DNA of 64,000 bases from Bifidobacterium erythrocebi (lineage in GTDB: Bacteria > Actinomycetota > Actinomycetes > Actinomycetales > Bifidobacteriaceae). A program made the translations under genes and the position numbers. Below are positions 42,723 through 52,425 of the stretch, one piece after another. The first letter of the stretch is position 1. Each line of letters starts with the position of its first letter. The notes under the pieces were generated by a model that saw nothing but the letters and a program-made list of their open reading frames with translations, did no database searches and had not been told where the DNA came from. The stretch lies in the NCBI RefSeq assembly GCF_012932675.1, contig NZ_JAAIIF010000009.1:186001-250000 (forward strand), written 5' to 3'.

Positions 42723-44969
42723 CTACTTAGTGAGCCTGTCGTATTCGGCAAGCATGAAGGCGGTGATCTTCTTGCCACCCTCGCTCATGAGCATGGGCAT
42801 GGAATTGATCGGCATGGAGCTGAGGAACATGCGCATCATGTCGTTGTCCGGCAGCTTCGGCAGTTCGCCGCGCTCACCCGCCGCACGCACGGCGTCAACG
42901 ACCTTGGAACCGACCGGATCGCAGGACCACTCGCCGAACGTGGACCATTCGGTCAGCGGTTCGGCCTTGCCGTCGCCATCGAGCGTGACCGATGCGACGC
43001 CGGCGATGTCGCGGCTGGACGCGCCGACCTCGATGCCGTATTCGCCGGCCTCCACATGCCAGTCATCGAACTTCTCGGACCAGTAAGCGAAGGCGCGCTC
43101 GTCCAGATCGAAGGAGACCTCCGCCGACTCGCCGCCCTTGAGGAACACCTTCCGGAATCCCCTGAGCTCATGCCTCGGTCGTGCCACCGCGGCCTTGCCC
43201 GGCGCCACATAGACCTGCACAGTCTCGGCGGCGTCCACATCGGAGGTATTGGTGACGGTCGCGGTGACGCGTGCGGTGTTGGCGCCGGTCTTCTCCGCCT
43301 TGACGCCGGAGACCTCGAAGGTGGCATAGCTCAGGCCGTAGCCGAACGGGTAGTCGACGGTCTTGCCGTAAGTGTCGTAGTAGCGGTAGCCGACGAACAC
43401 GCCTTCGCCGTAGTCGACATGCCCCTCCTCGCCTGGCCAGTTGATCATGCTCGGATCGTCGTTGATGTCCATCGGAACGGTCTGTGCCAGCTTGCCGGAA
43501 GGACTCACCTTGCCGAAGATCACGTCGGCGAGCGCCGGCCCGCCCGCCTGGCCGAGCAGCCAGGATTCGAGGATGCCCTTGGCGTTGGCCGCCCATGGGG
43601 CCACGGAGACGACGGAGCCGTTGGAGAGCACGACCACGATGTTCTTGTTTTCGGCCGCGATGGCTTCGAGCAGTTCGACCTGCTTGGCGGGGATGTCGAG
43701 GGTTTCGCGGTCGAAGCCTTCGGATTCGGCGGCTTCCGGAAGTCCCAGGAACATGAGCACCACGTCGGCGTTCTTGGCGGTTTCCACGGCTTCGGCTTCG
43801 AGCGTCTTGTTTGCCGGTTCGAGATCGAGGGTGAATCCCGGTGCGAACGTTGCCTCCACGCCGCGGGCGGCGAGAGTGTCGAGGAAGCTGGTCATCTTGG
43901 TCGGGGTGATGTGGGATGAGCCGCCGCCTTGGTAGCGCGGGGTGCGGGCGAATTCGCCGATGACCGCGATCCTGGCGTTCGGGGAGACCGGCAGGATGGC
44001 GTCGCTGTTCTTGAGCAGCACCATGGATTCGACGGCGGCCTGGTGGGCGACCTCGTCGTGGGCGTCCACGTCGAAGCGGTAGTCTTCGATGCTCATGGCG
44101 GCCCGCGTCTTGTTCACGAGATCGATCATGCCTTGGGCCATGCGGTCGAGTTGTTCCGGCTGGATGCGGCCATCGCGTGCGGCGTACACGATCTGGTCGT
44201 CCGTGTAGCTCGGCGGCATTTCGAGGTTGAGGCCGGCGTTGAGGGAGGCGACGCGGTCGTGGTCGGCGCCCCAGTCGCTCATGACGATGCCTTTGAAGCC
44301 CCATTCGTTACGCAGCACATCGGTGAGCAGCCAGCGGTTCTGCGCGGAGTGCACGCCGTTGATGCGATTGTAGGAGCACATGATGGTCCATGGCTGGGCG
44401 GTCTTGACGATGTGCTCGAAGGCCGGGAGATAGATTTCACGCAGTGCGCGCTGGGAGATGTTGGCGGATACGCGCAGGCGGTCGGTTTCCTGGTTGTTGG
44501 CAGCGAAGTGCTTGAGCGAGGTGCCCACGCCTCTGGATTGCACGCCGGCGACGATGCCGACGGCCTCATGGCCGGCCAGGTACGGGTCTTCGGACCAGTA
44601 TTCGAAGCAGCGGCCGCCGAGCGGGTTGCGTTTGATGTTGACGCCGGGGCCGAGGATGACGGCCACCTTCTCCTGGATGCATTCCTCGGCCATGGCCTCG
44701 CCCACCTTGTGAATGAGTTCCGGGTTCCAGGAGCTGGACAGGCCGGCGGCGGGCGGGAAGCAGGTGGCCGGCACGGAATCGTTCAGATCCGTTTCGCCGG
44801 TGCTGGAGGCCAGGGACTTGCGCAGGCCGTGGGGACCGTCGGTGATCATGTAGCCGGGGATGCCTTTGGACTCGATGCCCTGCAGATGCCAGGCGTCGGC
44901 GCCGGATGTCAGGGATGCCTTTTCCTCAAGGGTCAGGTCGCTGACGGAGGGATACGTGTTGCTGCTCAT
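42723..44969 (-). CDS. GH3 beta-glucosidase-type glycoside hydrolase
   Basis: 748 residues, cytoplasmic (no signal peptide). Retaining GH3 enzyme: N-terminal domain with DGPHGLR, the KHFAANNQE motif and the nucleophile Asp in IVMSDWGADHD (about residue 230); the second domain follows; the C-terminus is fibronectin-III-like (FGYGLSYATFEVSGV... TVTNTSDVDAAETVQVYV). Releases beta-linked glucose or xylose from oligosaccharides; exact substrate unknown. The ATG at 44969 has GAGG 5 nt upstream. Divergent from a TetR gene across an operator at 45026. Confidence 0.92.
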   Translation of the reverse strand: MSSNTYPSVSDLTLEEKASLTSGADAWHLQGIESKGIPGYMITDGPHGLRKSLASSTGETDLNDSVPATCFPPAAGLSSSWNPELIHKVGEAMAEECIQEKVAVILGPGVNIKRNPLGGRCFEYWSEDPYLAGHEAVGIVAGVQSRGVGTSLKHFAANNQETDRLRVSANISQRALREIYLPAFEHIVKTAQPWTIMCSYNRINGVHSAQNRWLLTDVLRNEWGFKGIVMSDWGADHDRVASLNAGLNLEMPPSYTDDQIVYAARDGRIQPEQLDRMAQGMIDLVNKTRAAMSIEDYRFDVDAHDEVAHQAAVESMVLLKNSDAILPVSPNARIAVIGEFARTPRYQGGGSSHITPTKMTSFLDTLAARGVEATFAPGFTLDLEPANKTLEAEAVETAKNADVVLMFLGLPEAAESEGFDRETLDIPAKQVELLEAIAAENKNIVVVLSNGSVVSVAPWAANAKGILESWLLGQAGGPALADVIFGKVSPSGKLAQTVPMDINDDPSMINWPGEEGHVDYGEGVFVGYRYYDTYGKTVDYPFGYGLSYATFEVSGVKAEKTGANTARVTATVTNTSDVDAAETVQVYVAPGKAAVARPRHELRGFRKVFLKGGESAEVSFDLDERAFAYWSEKFDDWHVEAGEYGIEVGASSRDIAGVASVTLDGDGKAEPLTEWSTFGEWSCDPVGSKVVDAVRAAGERGELPKLPDNDMMRMFLSSMPINSMPMLMSEGGKKITAFMLAEYDRLTK

Positions 44970-45025
44970 GCTGCCTCTTTCATGGGGTTTCGTTGCGTTT
45001 GGCGCGGGAGTCGTCGGCGAATCCA

Positions 45026-45043
45026 CTACCAACCGATTGGTAG
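45026..45043. promoter_or_regulatory. TetR operator between GH3 and TetR genes
   Basis: CTACCAACCGATTGGTAG: 7-bp arms CTACCAA/TTGGTAG. It shares the core ACCAA..TTGGT with the palindrome upstream of the second GH3 gene at 54920. Confidence 0.7.
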
Positions 45044-45154
45044 GTACTTTATCAAAGCCGACGCAAAGACACGCCAATCATCTTTGGAAAACCAATCGAC
45101 CGACCGTAAAGTGACATTCGACATACCAGCGGGAGAAGCAGGAGATACGGCACC

Positions 45155-45733
45155 ATGGGCAACAACGACACGGATCGCAGAGGCGATATCCTCGACGCGG
45201 CGGTCGAATGCTTCGGCACACTTGGCTATTACGGAACGTCACTGCAGAAGATAGCCACCAAGGTCGGGCTTACCAAGGCGGGGGTGCTGCATTACGTAGG
45301 CAGCAAGGAAGGGCTGCTCACCACGGTGCTCGACGAGATGTACGACCGCGAGACCGAGGACGCGACCGCCGACATGGTGCGCGAAAACGACCCGCTCATC
45401 GCCGACCTGTGGCGCAGGATCGTGGCCGTCAACGCCAAGCGCCCGAAGCTGGTGCACATGTTCTCCACATTGAGCGCCGAGGCCCTGGACCCCAACCACC
45501 CCGCGCACGACTACTTCGCCGCACGCGAGGAGCATGTGGTGGATGTGGCGCGCAACATCCGCTGGCATGTGCCCGACGGCGTCGATGCCGAACGGATGCT
45601 GCGCGCCGGATTCGCCATGATGGACGGCGTGCAGCTGCGCTGGCTGCGCAAGCCCGGCCAGGATCTCAACGCCATGTGGGCCGAATGCGAGAACGTGCTC
45701 TTCCCCCTGCCGCTGTGGGACGGCTGCCGGTAG
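45155..45733 (+). CDS. TetR-family regulator, paired with GH3 beta-glucosidase
   Basis: 192 residues. N-terminal helix-turn-helix ILDAAVECFGTLGYYGTSLQKIATKVGLTKAGVLHYVGSKEGLL; the ligand domain ends in an unusual MLRAGFAMMDGVQLRWLRKPGQDL...VLFPLPLWDGCR that is nearly identical at the end to the other TetR at 57397. The AGGAG box is about 10 nt before ATG. Divergent from the GH3 gene; likely represses it until a sugar is bound. Confidence 0.88.
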   Translation: MGNNDTDRRGDILDAAVECFGTLGYYGTSLQKIATKVGLTKAGVLHYVGSKEGLLTTVLDEMYDRETEDATADMVRENDPLIADLWRRIVAVNAKRPKLVHMFSTLSAEALDPNHPAHDYFAAREEHVVDVARNIRWHVPDGVDAERMLRAGFAMMDGVQLRWLRKPGQDLNAMWAECENVLFPLPLWDGCR

Positions 45734-45836
45734 CAAGCCCTATCCCACCCCGTGGCCTATCCCTCTCCAGCGACCCATTCCTCCGGTGGTCTACCTCTCC
45801 CCTGATGCCCCATTTCTCCCCCGACGTCCTATTCCT

Positions 45837-46637
45837 CCAGTGGCTGGATAAATCCGGACACTAAGAGACCTCCCAGCGGGATAAATCCCCCAGTGACTGG
45901 ATAAAACAGGACGCTGAGAACTCCCTCAGCGGAAAGAAACATCCAACCACTGGGAAATCAGGACGCTGAGCCCCCCCCCGAAGGAAGAAACATCCAGTCA
46001 CTGGAGGAATCCGAACGCCAGAAAACCCCTCAGAGGTAAAATCCACCCATTCACTGGAGGAATACGGGCTCTAAGAGGCCGCTCAGCGGGAACAAACCTC
46101 CACTCACTGGGAAATCCGGACACTAAGAGGCCCTTCCGCGGAACAAATTCCCAGTGACTGGATAAAACCGGACTGCAGGAAACCCCTTAGAAGGAAATCC
46201 ATCCACCCACTGGAGGAATCCGGACACTAGGAGACCGCTCAGCGGGAACAAACCTCCACTCACTGGGAAATCTGGACGCTAAGTAAAGCCTAAGGGGAAA
46301 GAAACATCCAGCCACTGGGAAATCGGGATGCTAAAGGGCCGCTCAGCGGAACGAAATCCCAGCCACTGGATAAAACGGGACGATGAGAGGCCTCTCAGGG
46401 GGAGATATATCCAGCCACTGGATGAATCAGGACTCTAAGAGGCCGTTCAGCGAGAAAAATATCCATTCACTGGATAAAACGGGACGATGAAAGGCCTCCC
46501 AGAGGACAGAAACATCCAGCCACTGGATAAAACCGGACGCTAAGGGCTCCCTCAGAGGGAAGAAACACCCAGCCACTGGGAAATCAGGACTCTAAGAGGC
46601 CGTTCAGCAAGAAAAATATCCAGCCACTGGGAAATCA
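45837..46637. repeat. Tandem array of about 16 units of 51-54 bp
   Basis: The anchor word (C)ACTGG(A/G) recurs with ends at 45846, 45900, 45953, 46004, 46057, 46110, 46161, 46213, 46265, 46318, 46369, 46421, 46473, 46526, 46579 and 46630. Each unit also has (G/C)GGAC..CTAAGAGG, a small stem such as CCGC-TCA-GCGG, then GGGAA.AAA. Unit-length drift (indels of one or two bases) excludes coding. The last unit contains the SDR stop codon. Weaker CTCC-rich copies may extend left to about 45760. Nothing else is in 45734-46634. Confidence 0.9.
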
Positions 46638-47456
46638 GGACGCAGCGCGGGACTTGTCCTGCAAGTCGCCGAACACAGGCGTGGCCAGGCCGAAGCCGCC
46701 GCACACCTCAAGAATCTGGCCGGTGGTGAACCGCGACTCGTCCGAGGCGAAATACAGCACCGCGTTCGCGATCTCCTCAGGCGTGGCCATACGACGGATA
46801 GGCGTGTGATGCAGGAACATTTCGCGGAATTCATCGTTCAGCGAATTGCGCACGGCATCGGTGGCGGTCATGCCCGGCAGCACCGCGTTGCAGCGGATGT
46901 TCTTGCGCGCCTCGTGCACGGCGATGAGCTTGGTCAGATAGTTGATGGCCGCCTTGGACGTGCCGTAGCCGATCTGCGAGATGTCCGGCACGGCACCGCC
47001 GATCGACGAAATGTTGATGATGCTGCCGGACTTGCGTTCCGCCATATGCTTCAGTGCCGCCTGGGACGCGATGAATACGGACTTGAGATTGACATCCACC
47101 GTGTCGATGAACTCCTGCGGGTCGGTGCGCTCGATGTCGAGATCCTTGGCGGGATTGGACGTGCCGAAATTATTGACAAGCACATCGATGCGGCCCTCGT
47201 TCGCCACGACCTCGTCCACGGCGGACGTATACGTCTCGTCCTTGGAGGCGTCGTTGTAGACGAACTTCACCGTTCCGGGCACGCCCGCCTTGGCGATCTC
47301 GTCGATTTTCGCCTGCGCGCGCTGCGCGTTGCGGGCCGCCATGTAGACCGTCGCGCCTTCCTCGGCGAAACGCTTCACGATCGCGTATCCGATACCCCTT
47401 GTGGAAGCGGTGACCATGGCCACCTTGCCGTTCAGACGTCCTGCGCTATCAGTCAT
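46635..47456 (-). CDS. Short-chain dehydrogenase/reductase (SDR)
   Basis: 273 residues. Rossmann N-terminus VAMVTASTRGIGYAI (TGxxxGIG with Ala for Gly), NNFGTSNP (NNAG equivalent), catalytic Ser in INISSIGG and Tyr-x-x-x-Lys in YGTSKAA. Typical classical SDR using NAD(P)H; substrate not deducible. The ATG at 47456 has AAAGGAG 7 nt upstream. Its stop codon lies in the last unit of the tandem array, so the C-terminus (KSRAAS) may be of repeat origin. Divergent from the glycerate kinase. Confidence 0.88.
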   Translation of the reverse strand: MTDSAGRLNGKVAMVTASTRGIGYAIVKRFAEEGATVYMAARNAQRAQAKIDEIAKAGVPGTVKFVYNDASKDETYTSAVDEVVANEGRIDVLVNNFGTSNPAKDLDIERTDPQEFIDTVDVNLKSVFIASQAALKHMAERKSGSIINISSIGGAVPDISQIGYGTSKAAINYLTKLIAVHEARKNIRCNAVLPGMTATDAVRNSLNDEFREMFLHHTPIRRMATPEEIANAVLYFASDESRFTTGQILEVCGGFGLATPVFGDLQDKSRAAS

Positions 47457-47614
47457 ATGATTCTCCTTTGCATCCGATGCATCGTTCCTCGCATCAACGC
47501 CCATCCTAATCCGCTCAAAGCACTGAATACAGATAGATGCACGACATTCGTGGACATCCAGCCGCCGGAGGACACTGGAACAGCGGAAACACCATACGGA
47601 AAGGACGGCATCAG

Positions 47615-48841
47615 ATGAGATACCTGCTGGCACCGGATTCGTTCAAGGAGGCCGCTTCGGCGCAGGCCGTGGCGGAGGCGATGCGTCGAGGCATACGGGC
47701 GGCCGATCCTGATGCCGAATACCGCGTGATGCCGTTGTCCGACGGCGGCGAGGGACTGACCGCCGCACTGGTGGGCGCGACCGGAGGCAAGTTGCGCTCG
47801 GCGCACGTGCATGATGCGCTGGGGCGGCCTATTGTTGCGCAATACGGTTTTCTGGAAGTGGTTCCGGAAAGCGACGATTCCGTACATTCCGACGGTGAGA
47901 CGCACGTTCGCACCGCGGTGGTCGAACTGGCTGCGGCAAGCGGGCTCGAACGCATCCGCCCCGCCGACCGCGACCCGTTGGCGGCAAGCACCTTCGGCAC
48001 CGGCGAGCTGATCCGAGCCGCAATCGACGAAGGTGCGGACCGTATCGTGCTCGGCCTGGGCGGCAGCGCCACCACCGATGGAGGCACCGGCCTGGCACGC
48101 GCACTCGGCTACCGTTTTCTTGACTGCGACGACTGTGAACTGCCGTTCGGCGGCAGTGCGCTCCCCCGGCTCGCCCGCATCGACGACACCGATGTTCCCA
48201 GTGCCATACGCAGCATGCCGATCGTCCTGGCCTGCGATGTGACCAATCCGCTGACCGGCCCGAGGGGCGCGGCGGCCGTATTCGCTCCACAGAAAGGTGC
48301 AGACGCACGGCAGGTGGCGTTGCTCGACGCGGGGCTTGGCAAGCTTGCCGATGCCATCGAAACATTGAACGGCCGCGCTATCGGGAATCTGCCCGGATCG
48401 GGTGCGGCTGGCGGCACCGGCGGCGGCATGCTCGGCCTGTTCAACGCAACCATGCGACCCGGTATCGAGCTGGTGCTGGATCTGCTGCACGCGCGCGAAG
48501 CCTGCGCGTGGGCCGATGTCGTGATCACCGGCGAGGGATCGATCGACTCCCAGACTCCCTACGGCAAAGTGCCGAGCGGTATCGCACGACTGGCGAAATC
48601 GCAAGGCAAACCGGCCATCGCCATCGGCGGCAAGGTAACACGCGACCCGCAGACCCTGGCAGCACTGCGTGAAGCCGGCATCGTAGCGACGTTCGGCACC
48701 GCCCCAGGACCGGCCGATCTGCCGGAATTGCTCGCCGACACGGAACGCAATGTGGAATCCACCTGCGCCGCGATAGCCGGTCTGCTGCGCGCCTCAACGC
48801 AGCAGACACCAACGTCCGCAGTCGGACCAGTACAGTCATAG
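47615..48841 (+). CDS. Glycerate kinase (GlxK/GarK family)
   Basis: 408 residues. Begins LLAPDSFKEAASAQAVAEAMRRG, the family signature; SDGGEGLTAAL, GLGGSATTDGGTGLARALGYRF and GEGSIDSQT (with the Gly/Ser/Asp core) follow. Phosphorylates D-glycerate to 2-phosphoglycerate. Upstream ribosome site AAGGACGGC. The Ala-rich C-terminus is slightly longer than usual. Monocistronic; ends in an imperfect 40-bp palindrome facing the AAA ATPase. Confidence 0.92.
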   Translation: MRYLLAPDSFKEAASAQAVAEAMRRGIRAADPDAEYRVMPLSDGGEGLTAALVGATGGKLRSAHVHDALGRPIVAQYGFLEVVPESDDSVHSDGETHVRTAVVELAAASGLERIRPADRDPLAASTFGTGELIRAAIDEGADRIVLGLGGSATTDGGTGLARALGYRFLDCDDCELPFGGSALPRLARIDDTDVPSAIRSMPIVLACDVTNPLTGPRGAAAVFAPQKGADARQVALLDAGLGKLADAIETLNGRAIGNLPGSGAAGGTGGGMLGLFNATMRPGIELVLDLLHAREACAWADVVITGEGSIDSQTPYGKVPSGIARLAKSQGKPAIAIGGKVTRDPQTLAALREAGIVATFGTAPGPADLPELLADTERNVESTCAAIAGLLRASTQQTPTSAVGPVQS

Positions 48842-48881
48842 AATCGTGATTTATCAAATTACGATTTGACAAATCACGATT
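48842..48881. repeat. 40-bp imperfect palindrome between convergent genes
   Basis: AATCGTGATTT at 48842-48852 pairs with AAATCACGATT at 48871-48881, and the inner TCAAAT/ATTTGA also pair; few mismatches. AT-rich. It lies at the junction of two convergent genes and may act as a bidirectional terminator or protein site. Confidence 0.6.
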
Positions 48882-48955
48882 TGATGCAGGCAGTGACACA
48901 TACGACGATTTAGATAGACACCAGTACCCACAGCAGTCCTATCCGAACCGTCTTC

Positions 48956-50074
48956 CTAGAGTCGCCTGCGCAGGTATTCACGCAGGAACGGGACGGCAAA
49001 ATCGACCTCGCCGCGATCGGTCTGCTGAATAACATACGCATCCAGCAACCGCTTGCGATATGTGGCCGCATATTTAGCGCTGCGCCCCATCCTTTTAGCA
49101 ATCTCACTGGTTTCGCTCGGTCCGTCGGAAACAGCCATTGCTTCCAGATACGCCCTATCGTTCTTTGATAGTCCATGCAATTCGGGAATGCAGACCGCAT
49201 TGTCCAAATCGACATGAGCCTCACGAATGCCTTCAGAGACATCTTCCTCGCAGATCATGGTGGAGTCCCGCGAATCGGCGGCATCCCAAATGTAATAGCC
49301 GACCAGCTGAATCATATACGGGTACCCGGCAGTGGAGACCGCCGCCTTGTCCAGCAGCTCGTTATCAATAGACATGCCCGAGTCTTCAAATGTCTGCGCA
49401 AAGGCTTTTTTGACATCACTGATTGGTACATCCGCAAGCACATTCGTGCGGGCACGCCTCAGGAACGTGATCACCTCATCATCGAACAGGTCGGAAATCA
49501 TCTGTGGAAGACCGGCGAATACGATCGCCACGTTGCGCCTTTCCCTAATCTGATGCTGAATCGCGGTCGCAATCGCAATCAGATCGGCACGGCTTGCGGC
49601 CTGCGTCTCGTCAATGGAAATCATGAGCCCGGCATCATGTTTCTCCAAAACGTCCAATCGCGCGGACATCGCCTTTCGAAGCGTTTCCGGCATACGCTTC
49701 GGAGACAGTTCGGCCTCTCCAAGCGATACGCCCGTCCCGGCGAAACTGATGGACGGGGCAATCGTCAATTTGTCGATCAGACCTTCCTTCGAACGCAGCT
49801 CGTTTACCAATCGTTCGCATAAGCCATCGGATGCGGTTTCCTCAATCACATCCCATTTGTGCGCACGTGCCTTGTCCCCAAGAACCGTCAACATCACCGT
49901 TTTGCCAGTTCCTCGTGCACCGGTAATCAGCATGATTCGCCCAGGAGCGCCCACGCCGTTGTCGAGCCCCTTATCGAAATCACGAATGACTCGTTCACGC
50001 CCAATCAGTAACGGAGGCTCCCCGCCAGCAGTGGGCTTAAAAGGATTCATCCTGCGATTACACGCATGTAGCAT
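48956..50074 (-). CDS. AAA ATPase (archaeal-ATPase-like, ATP-binding protein)
   Basis: 372 residues. Walker A GARGTGKTVML (about residue 55), Walker B GLMISIDETQAAS, sensor FAGLPQMI, then arginine-rich helices and a C-terminal winged helix (SETSEIAKRMGRSAKYAATYRKRLLDAYVIQQ). STAND/orphan ATPase of the kind often found near mobile or defence genes; function unknown. ATG at 50074 with GGGAG about 11 nt upstream; two 18-bp repeats lie before it. It is convergent with the glycerate kinase. Confidence 0.8.
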   Translation of the reverse strand: MLHACNRRMNPFKPTAGGEPPLLIGRERVIRDFDKGLDNGVGAPGRIMLITGARGTGKTVMLTVLGDKARAHKWDVIEETASDGLCERLVNELRSKEGLIDKLTIAPSISFAGTGVSLGEAELSPKRMPETLRKAMSARLDVLEKHDAGLMISIDETQAASRADLIAIATAIQHQIRERRNVAIVFAGLPQMISDLFDDEVITFLRRARTNVLADVPISDVKKAFAQTFEDSGMSIDNELLDKAAVSTAGYPYMIQLVGYYIWDAADSRDSTMICEEDVSEGIREAHVDLDNAVCIPELHGLSKNDRAYLEAMAVSDGPSETSEIAKRMGRSAKYAATYRKRLLDAYVIQQTDRGEVDFAVPFLREYLRRRL

Positions 50075-50122
50075 ATTCTCTTTCTCCCCTCCGTTTTCGC
50101 AATATGAATCACAGTTGATATC

Positions 50123-50158
50123 AAAAATATCAAAAGAATCAAAAATATCAAAAGAATC
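50123..50158. repeat. Two exact 18-bp direct repeats upstream of the AAA ATPase
   Basis: AAAAATATCAAAAGAATC occurs in tandem at 50123 and 50141. AT-rich, about 50-85 bp before the ATPase start, in the promoter region. Confidence 0.65.
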
Positions 50159-50265
50159 AAAAACAACGACTGAGAGACATACGAAAAGACGGCCCGCACC
50201 TGCGTGCAGACCGCCTTCGCTGTTTTTGCCATGCCAGCGCTAGGCCAGCCGTTTATGCCAGTCGT

Positions 50266-50733
50266 TCACTGGGCACCCGCAAAACCTTCCGCGTCGGAAT
50301 CGTAGGAATCATCGAAACCACCGAAACCGCCATCGAAGCCCTGATCCTGCGGGCCGGGGCCGTCAGGTCCGCCGATGAATTCGCGGGCCGTCATGCCGTT
50401 CTCCCTGCGGGAGGCGTCCACGGCATCCTGCAGCGTCTGGCGCACCTCGAACCCGTGCACGATGTTCTTCAGCACCACCACGCCATTGCCCGATGACTGG
50501 TCGCGTGTATCCAGGACCAGCGTGCTCATGCCGAACAGGCGCTGCAGGAACGAGCGTTCGACGCTGATGTCGACGATGCGGAACAGTTTGATCAGATTGA
50601 ACCGCTCATTCAGTACGCCGGTCTTGACGCTCATCTCCCTATCGGTGAGCGTATAGACGGTGAAGGTGAACGGGGTGCGGCACCAGTTGCGCTTGCGCTG
50701 CTTCCACAGCACATTGCCACTTGCGACTTTCAT
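50266..50733 (-). CDS. PH-domain (bPH_2) protein
   Basis: 155 residues. The first 110 form a bacterial PH-like fold: FTVYTLTDREMSVKTGVLNERFNLIKLFRIVDISVERSFLQRLFGMSTLVLDT is the usual 'YxxT-x-x-R-x-x-x-x-G-x-x...R-x-D-x-x-x-x-Q/R' pattern of the DUF304/bPH_2 family. Then an acidic Gly/Asp tail. Cytosolic; role unknown. GGGAG precedes the ATG at 50733. Confidence 0.75.
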   Translation of the reverse strand: MKVASGNVLWKQRKRNWCRTPFTFTVYTLTDREMSVKTGVLNERFNLIKLFRIVDISVERSFLQRLFGMSTLVLDTRDQSSGNGVVVLKNIVHGFEVRQTLQDAVDASRRENGMTAREFIGGPDGPGPQDQGFDGGFGGFDDSYDSDAEGFAGAQ

Positions 50734-50862
50734 GGGGCTCCCTTGTCTCGGCGGAACGGCCGCCACACAGCGGCGCTTCCGCCATCTTACCGGGAATGCC
50801 CCACCACCCCGCAATCCACCCGCAATCACCTGCCAGGCCCGTGCGGCACGGAGCGAGGCGAA

Positions 50863-52332
50863 CTATGCGGCGCGCTTCGAGAAGCGGAACATGAGCAATG
50901 CCATGATCTCGCCGACCACAGCCATGCCGAAGAACACCCAGATGCTGCCGGAGAACCCGGAGACGTACGCGGCGGCGGAGCTCATGCCCGCGGCACGGTT
51001 CGCGGCGGAGAATTCGGCGATCAGCGTGGAGGCGACCGCGGTGCCGATGGCGCCGGCGAGCTGCTGGACGGTGTTCATCACGGCGGAACCGTCGGCGTTC
51101 ATCTCGGCCGGCAGCTGGTTGAGCGCGTGCGTCTGATCAGGCACCAGCACGAAGCCGGATGCGGCCATGTACAGTGCGTAGGCGATGGCGACCAGCCATT
51201 CGTTCGCGCTGTTGAGCAGCATCACGATGTCCATAATCGCCACGGCGACGAAGCCACAGGCGATGAATTTCGGCGGGAAGTGCGATTTCAGGGCGCTGCC
51301 GACGAGCGGGGCGAAGATGGCGCCGACAACAGCTCCGGGCAGCAGGATCAGGGCCGCGATCATGCTGGTGTGGCCAAGGCCGCGCTGCAGCAGGATCGGC
51401 AGCAGGAAGTTGACGCCGAGCACGCCGCCGGACGACATGAGCAGGATCAGCATGCCCAGGGTGAAGCCGGGGAACGTGAAGGTGCGCACTTCGATCAGCG
51501 GATGCTCCATCTTGAGCTGCACCGCGGCGAACACGGCCAGCACCACGACCGAACCGACGAGCACCGCCCAGAACCGCCAGTCGCCGTTCCACTGCGCGAA
51601 GAAGCTCGCCGCGACGATGATGCCGGCCAGGCCGATCGCCACCAGAATCAGGGACGGCACCGACAGGTAGCCCTTCTCGCCGTGGCGGATGTCGGGAACC
51701 GTGGCGCAGCCGAGCACGAAGGAGATGATGAGGAACGGGATCATGGCGTAGAAGATCCAATGCCAGTTGAGGAATTCCATGACCACGCCGCCGAACACCG
51801 GGCCGATGGCCGGCGCAGCGCAGGTCACCAGGCTGACCAGGCCGAGCATCATGCCGCGCTTATGGAACGGCGCCTTCTCCAGAATGATGTTGGTCAGCAG
51901 CGGCAGCGAGACGCCCGTGCCCAGCGACATGATGAGTCGCGCGGCGAGCAGCATCGGGAAGTTCACCGCAAGCGCACCGACCACCGTACCGATCGAGAAC
52001 AGCACCACCGCGGTGACGAACAGTCCCTTGGTGGGGAACTTGCGTACCATGAACGGCGATGTCGGGATAGCGATGGACAGCAGCAGCAGATACCCTGTGG
52101 TGAGCCACTGCACCACGTCCGCGGAGATGGAGAACTCCCCCATCAGCGTGGAGTAGGCGATGTTGAGGGACGTTTCGGACAGGATGCCGAGGAAGGTGAG
52201 GATGGCGAGCGCCACCACCACGATGGTGAGCTTGCCTTCGCTCATGTATTTGCTGGATTGCGGCTCGGTCCGCTTCGTTGCCGTCTGTTTCGTTGCCGTT
52301 GGCGACTGGTGCCGCTGTTCGCTTTCCGTCAT
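50863..52332 (-). CDS. MFS multidrug exporter, DHA2 (EmrB/QacA) family
   Basis: 489 residues with about fourteen membrane helices. N-terminal polar tail with short TATK repeats, then SIAYSTLMGEFSISADVVQWLTTGYLLLLSIAIPTSPFMVRKF (motif A region of DHA2, with QW-TTGY in helix 2) and LLAARLIMSLGTGVSLPL (motif B/C). Exports drugs or other toxic compounds by proton antiport. It follows a MarR gene by about 94 bp in the same direction, so is probably under its control. Confidence 0.9.
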   Translation of the reverse strand: MTESEQRHQSPTATKQTATKRTEPQSSKYMSEGKLTIVVVALAILTFLGILSETSLNIAYSTLMGEFSISADVVQWLTTGYLLLLSIAIPTSPFMVRKFPTKGLFVTAVVLFSIGTVVGALAVNFPMLLAARLIMSLGTGVSLPLLTNIILEKAPFHKRGMMLGLVSLVTCAAPAIGPVFGGVVMEFLNWHWIFYAMIPFLIISFVLGCATVPDIRHGEKGYLSVPSLILVAIGLAGIIVAASFFAQWNGDWRFWAVLVGSVVVLAVFAAVQLKMEHPLIEVRTFTFPGFTLGMLILLMSSGGVLGVNFLLPILLQRGLGHTSMIAALILLPGAVVGAIFAPLVGSALKSHFPPKFIACGFVAVAIMDIVMLLNSANEWLVAIAYALYMAASGFVLVPDQTHALNQLPAEMNADGSAVMNTVQQLAGAIGTAVASTLIAEFSAANRAAGMSSAAAYVSGFSGSIWVFFGMAVVGEIMALLMFRFSKRAA

Positions 52333-52425
52333 ATTGTGATGTTTCCTCTCTTTGTCGATTCATGCGATGGCACACGCCCGTCTTGCGATTGCGTGCGTCT
52401 CGCATACGATTCCGTTGCCGTCGGT

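Noticed and set aside
45861-46046. Small protein frames inside the 45.8-46.6 kb array
   Set aside because: Unit lengths of 51-54 bp break any repeated frame; no ribosome site.
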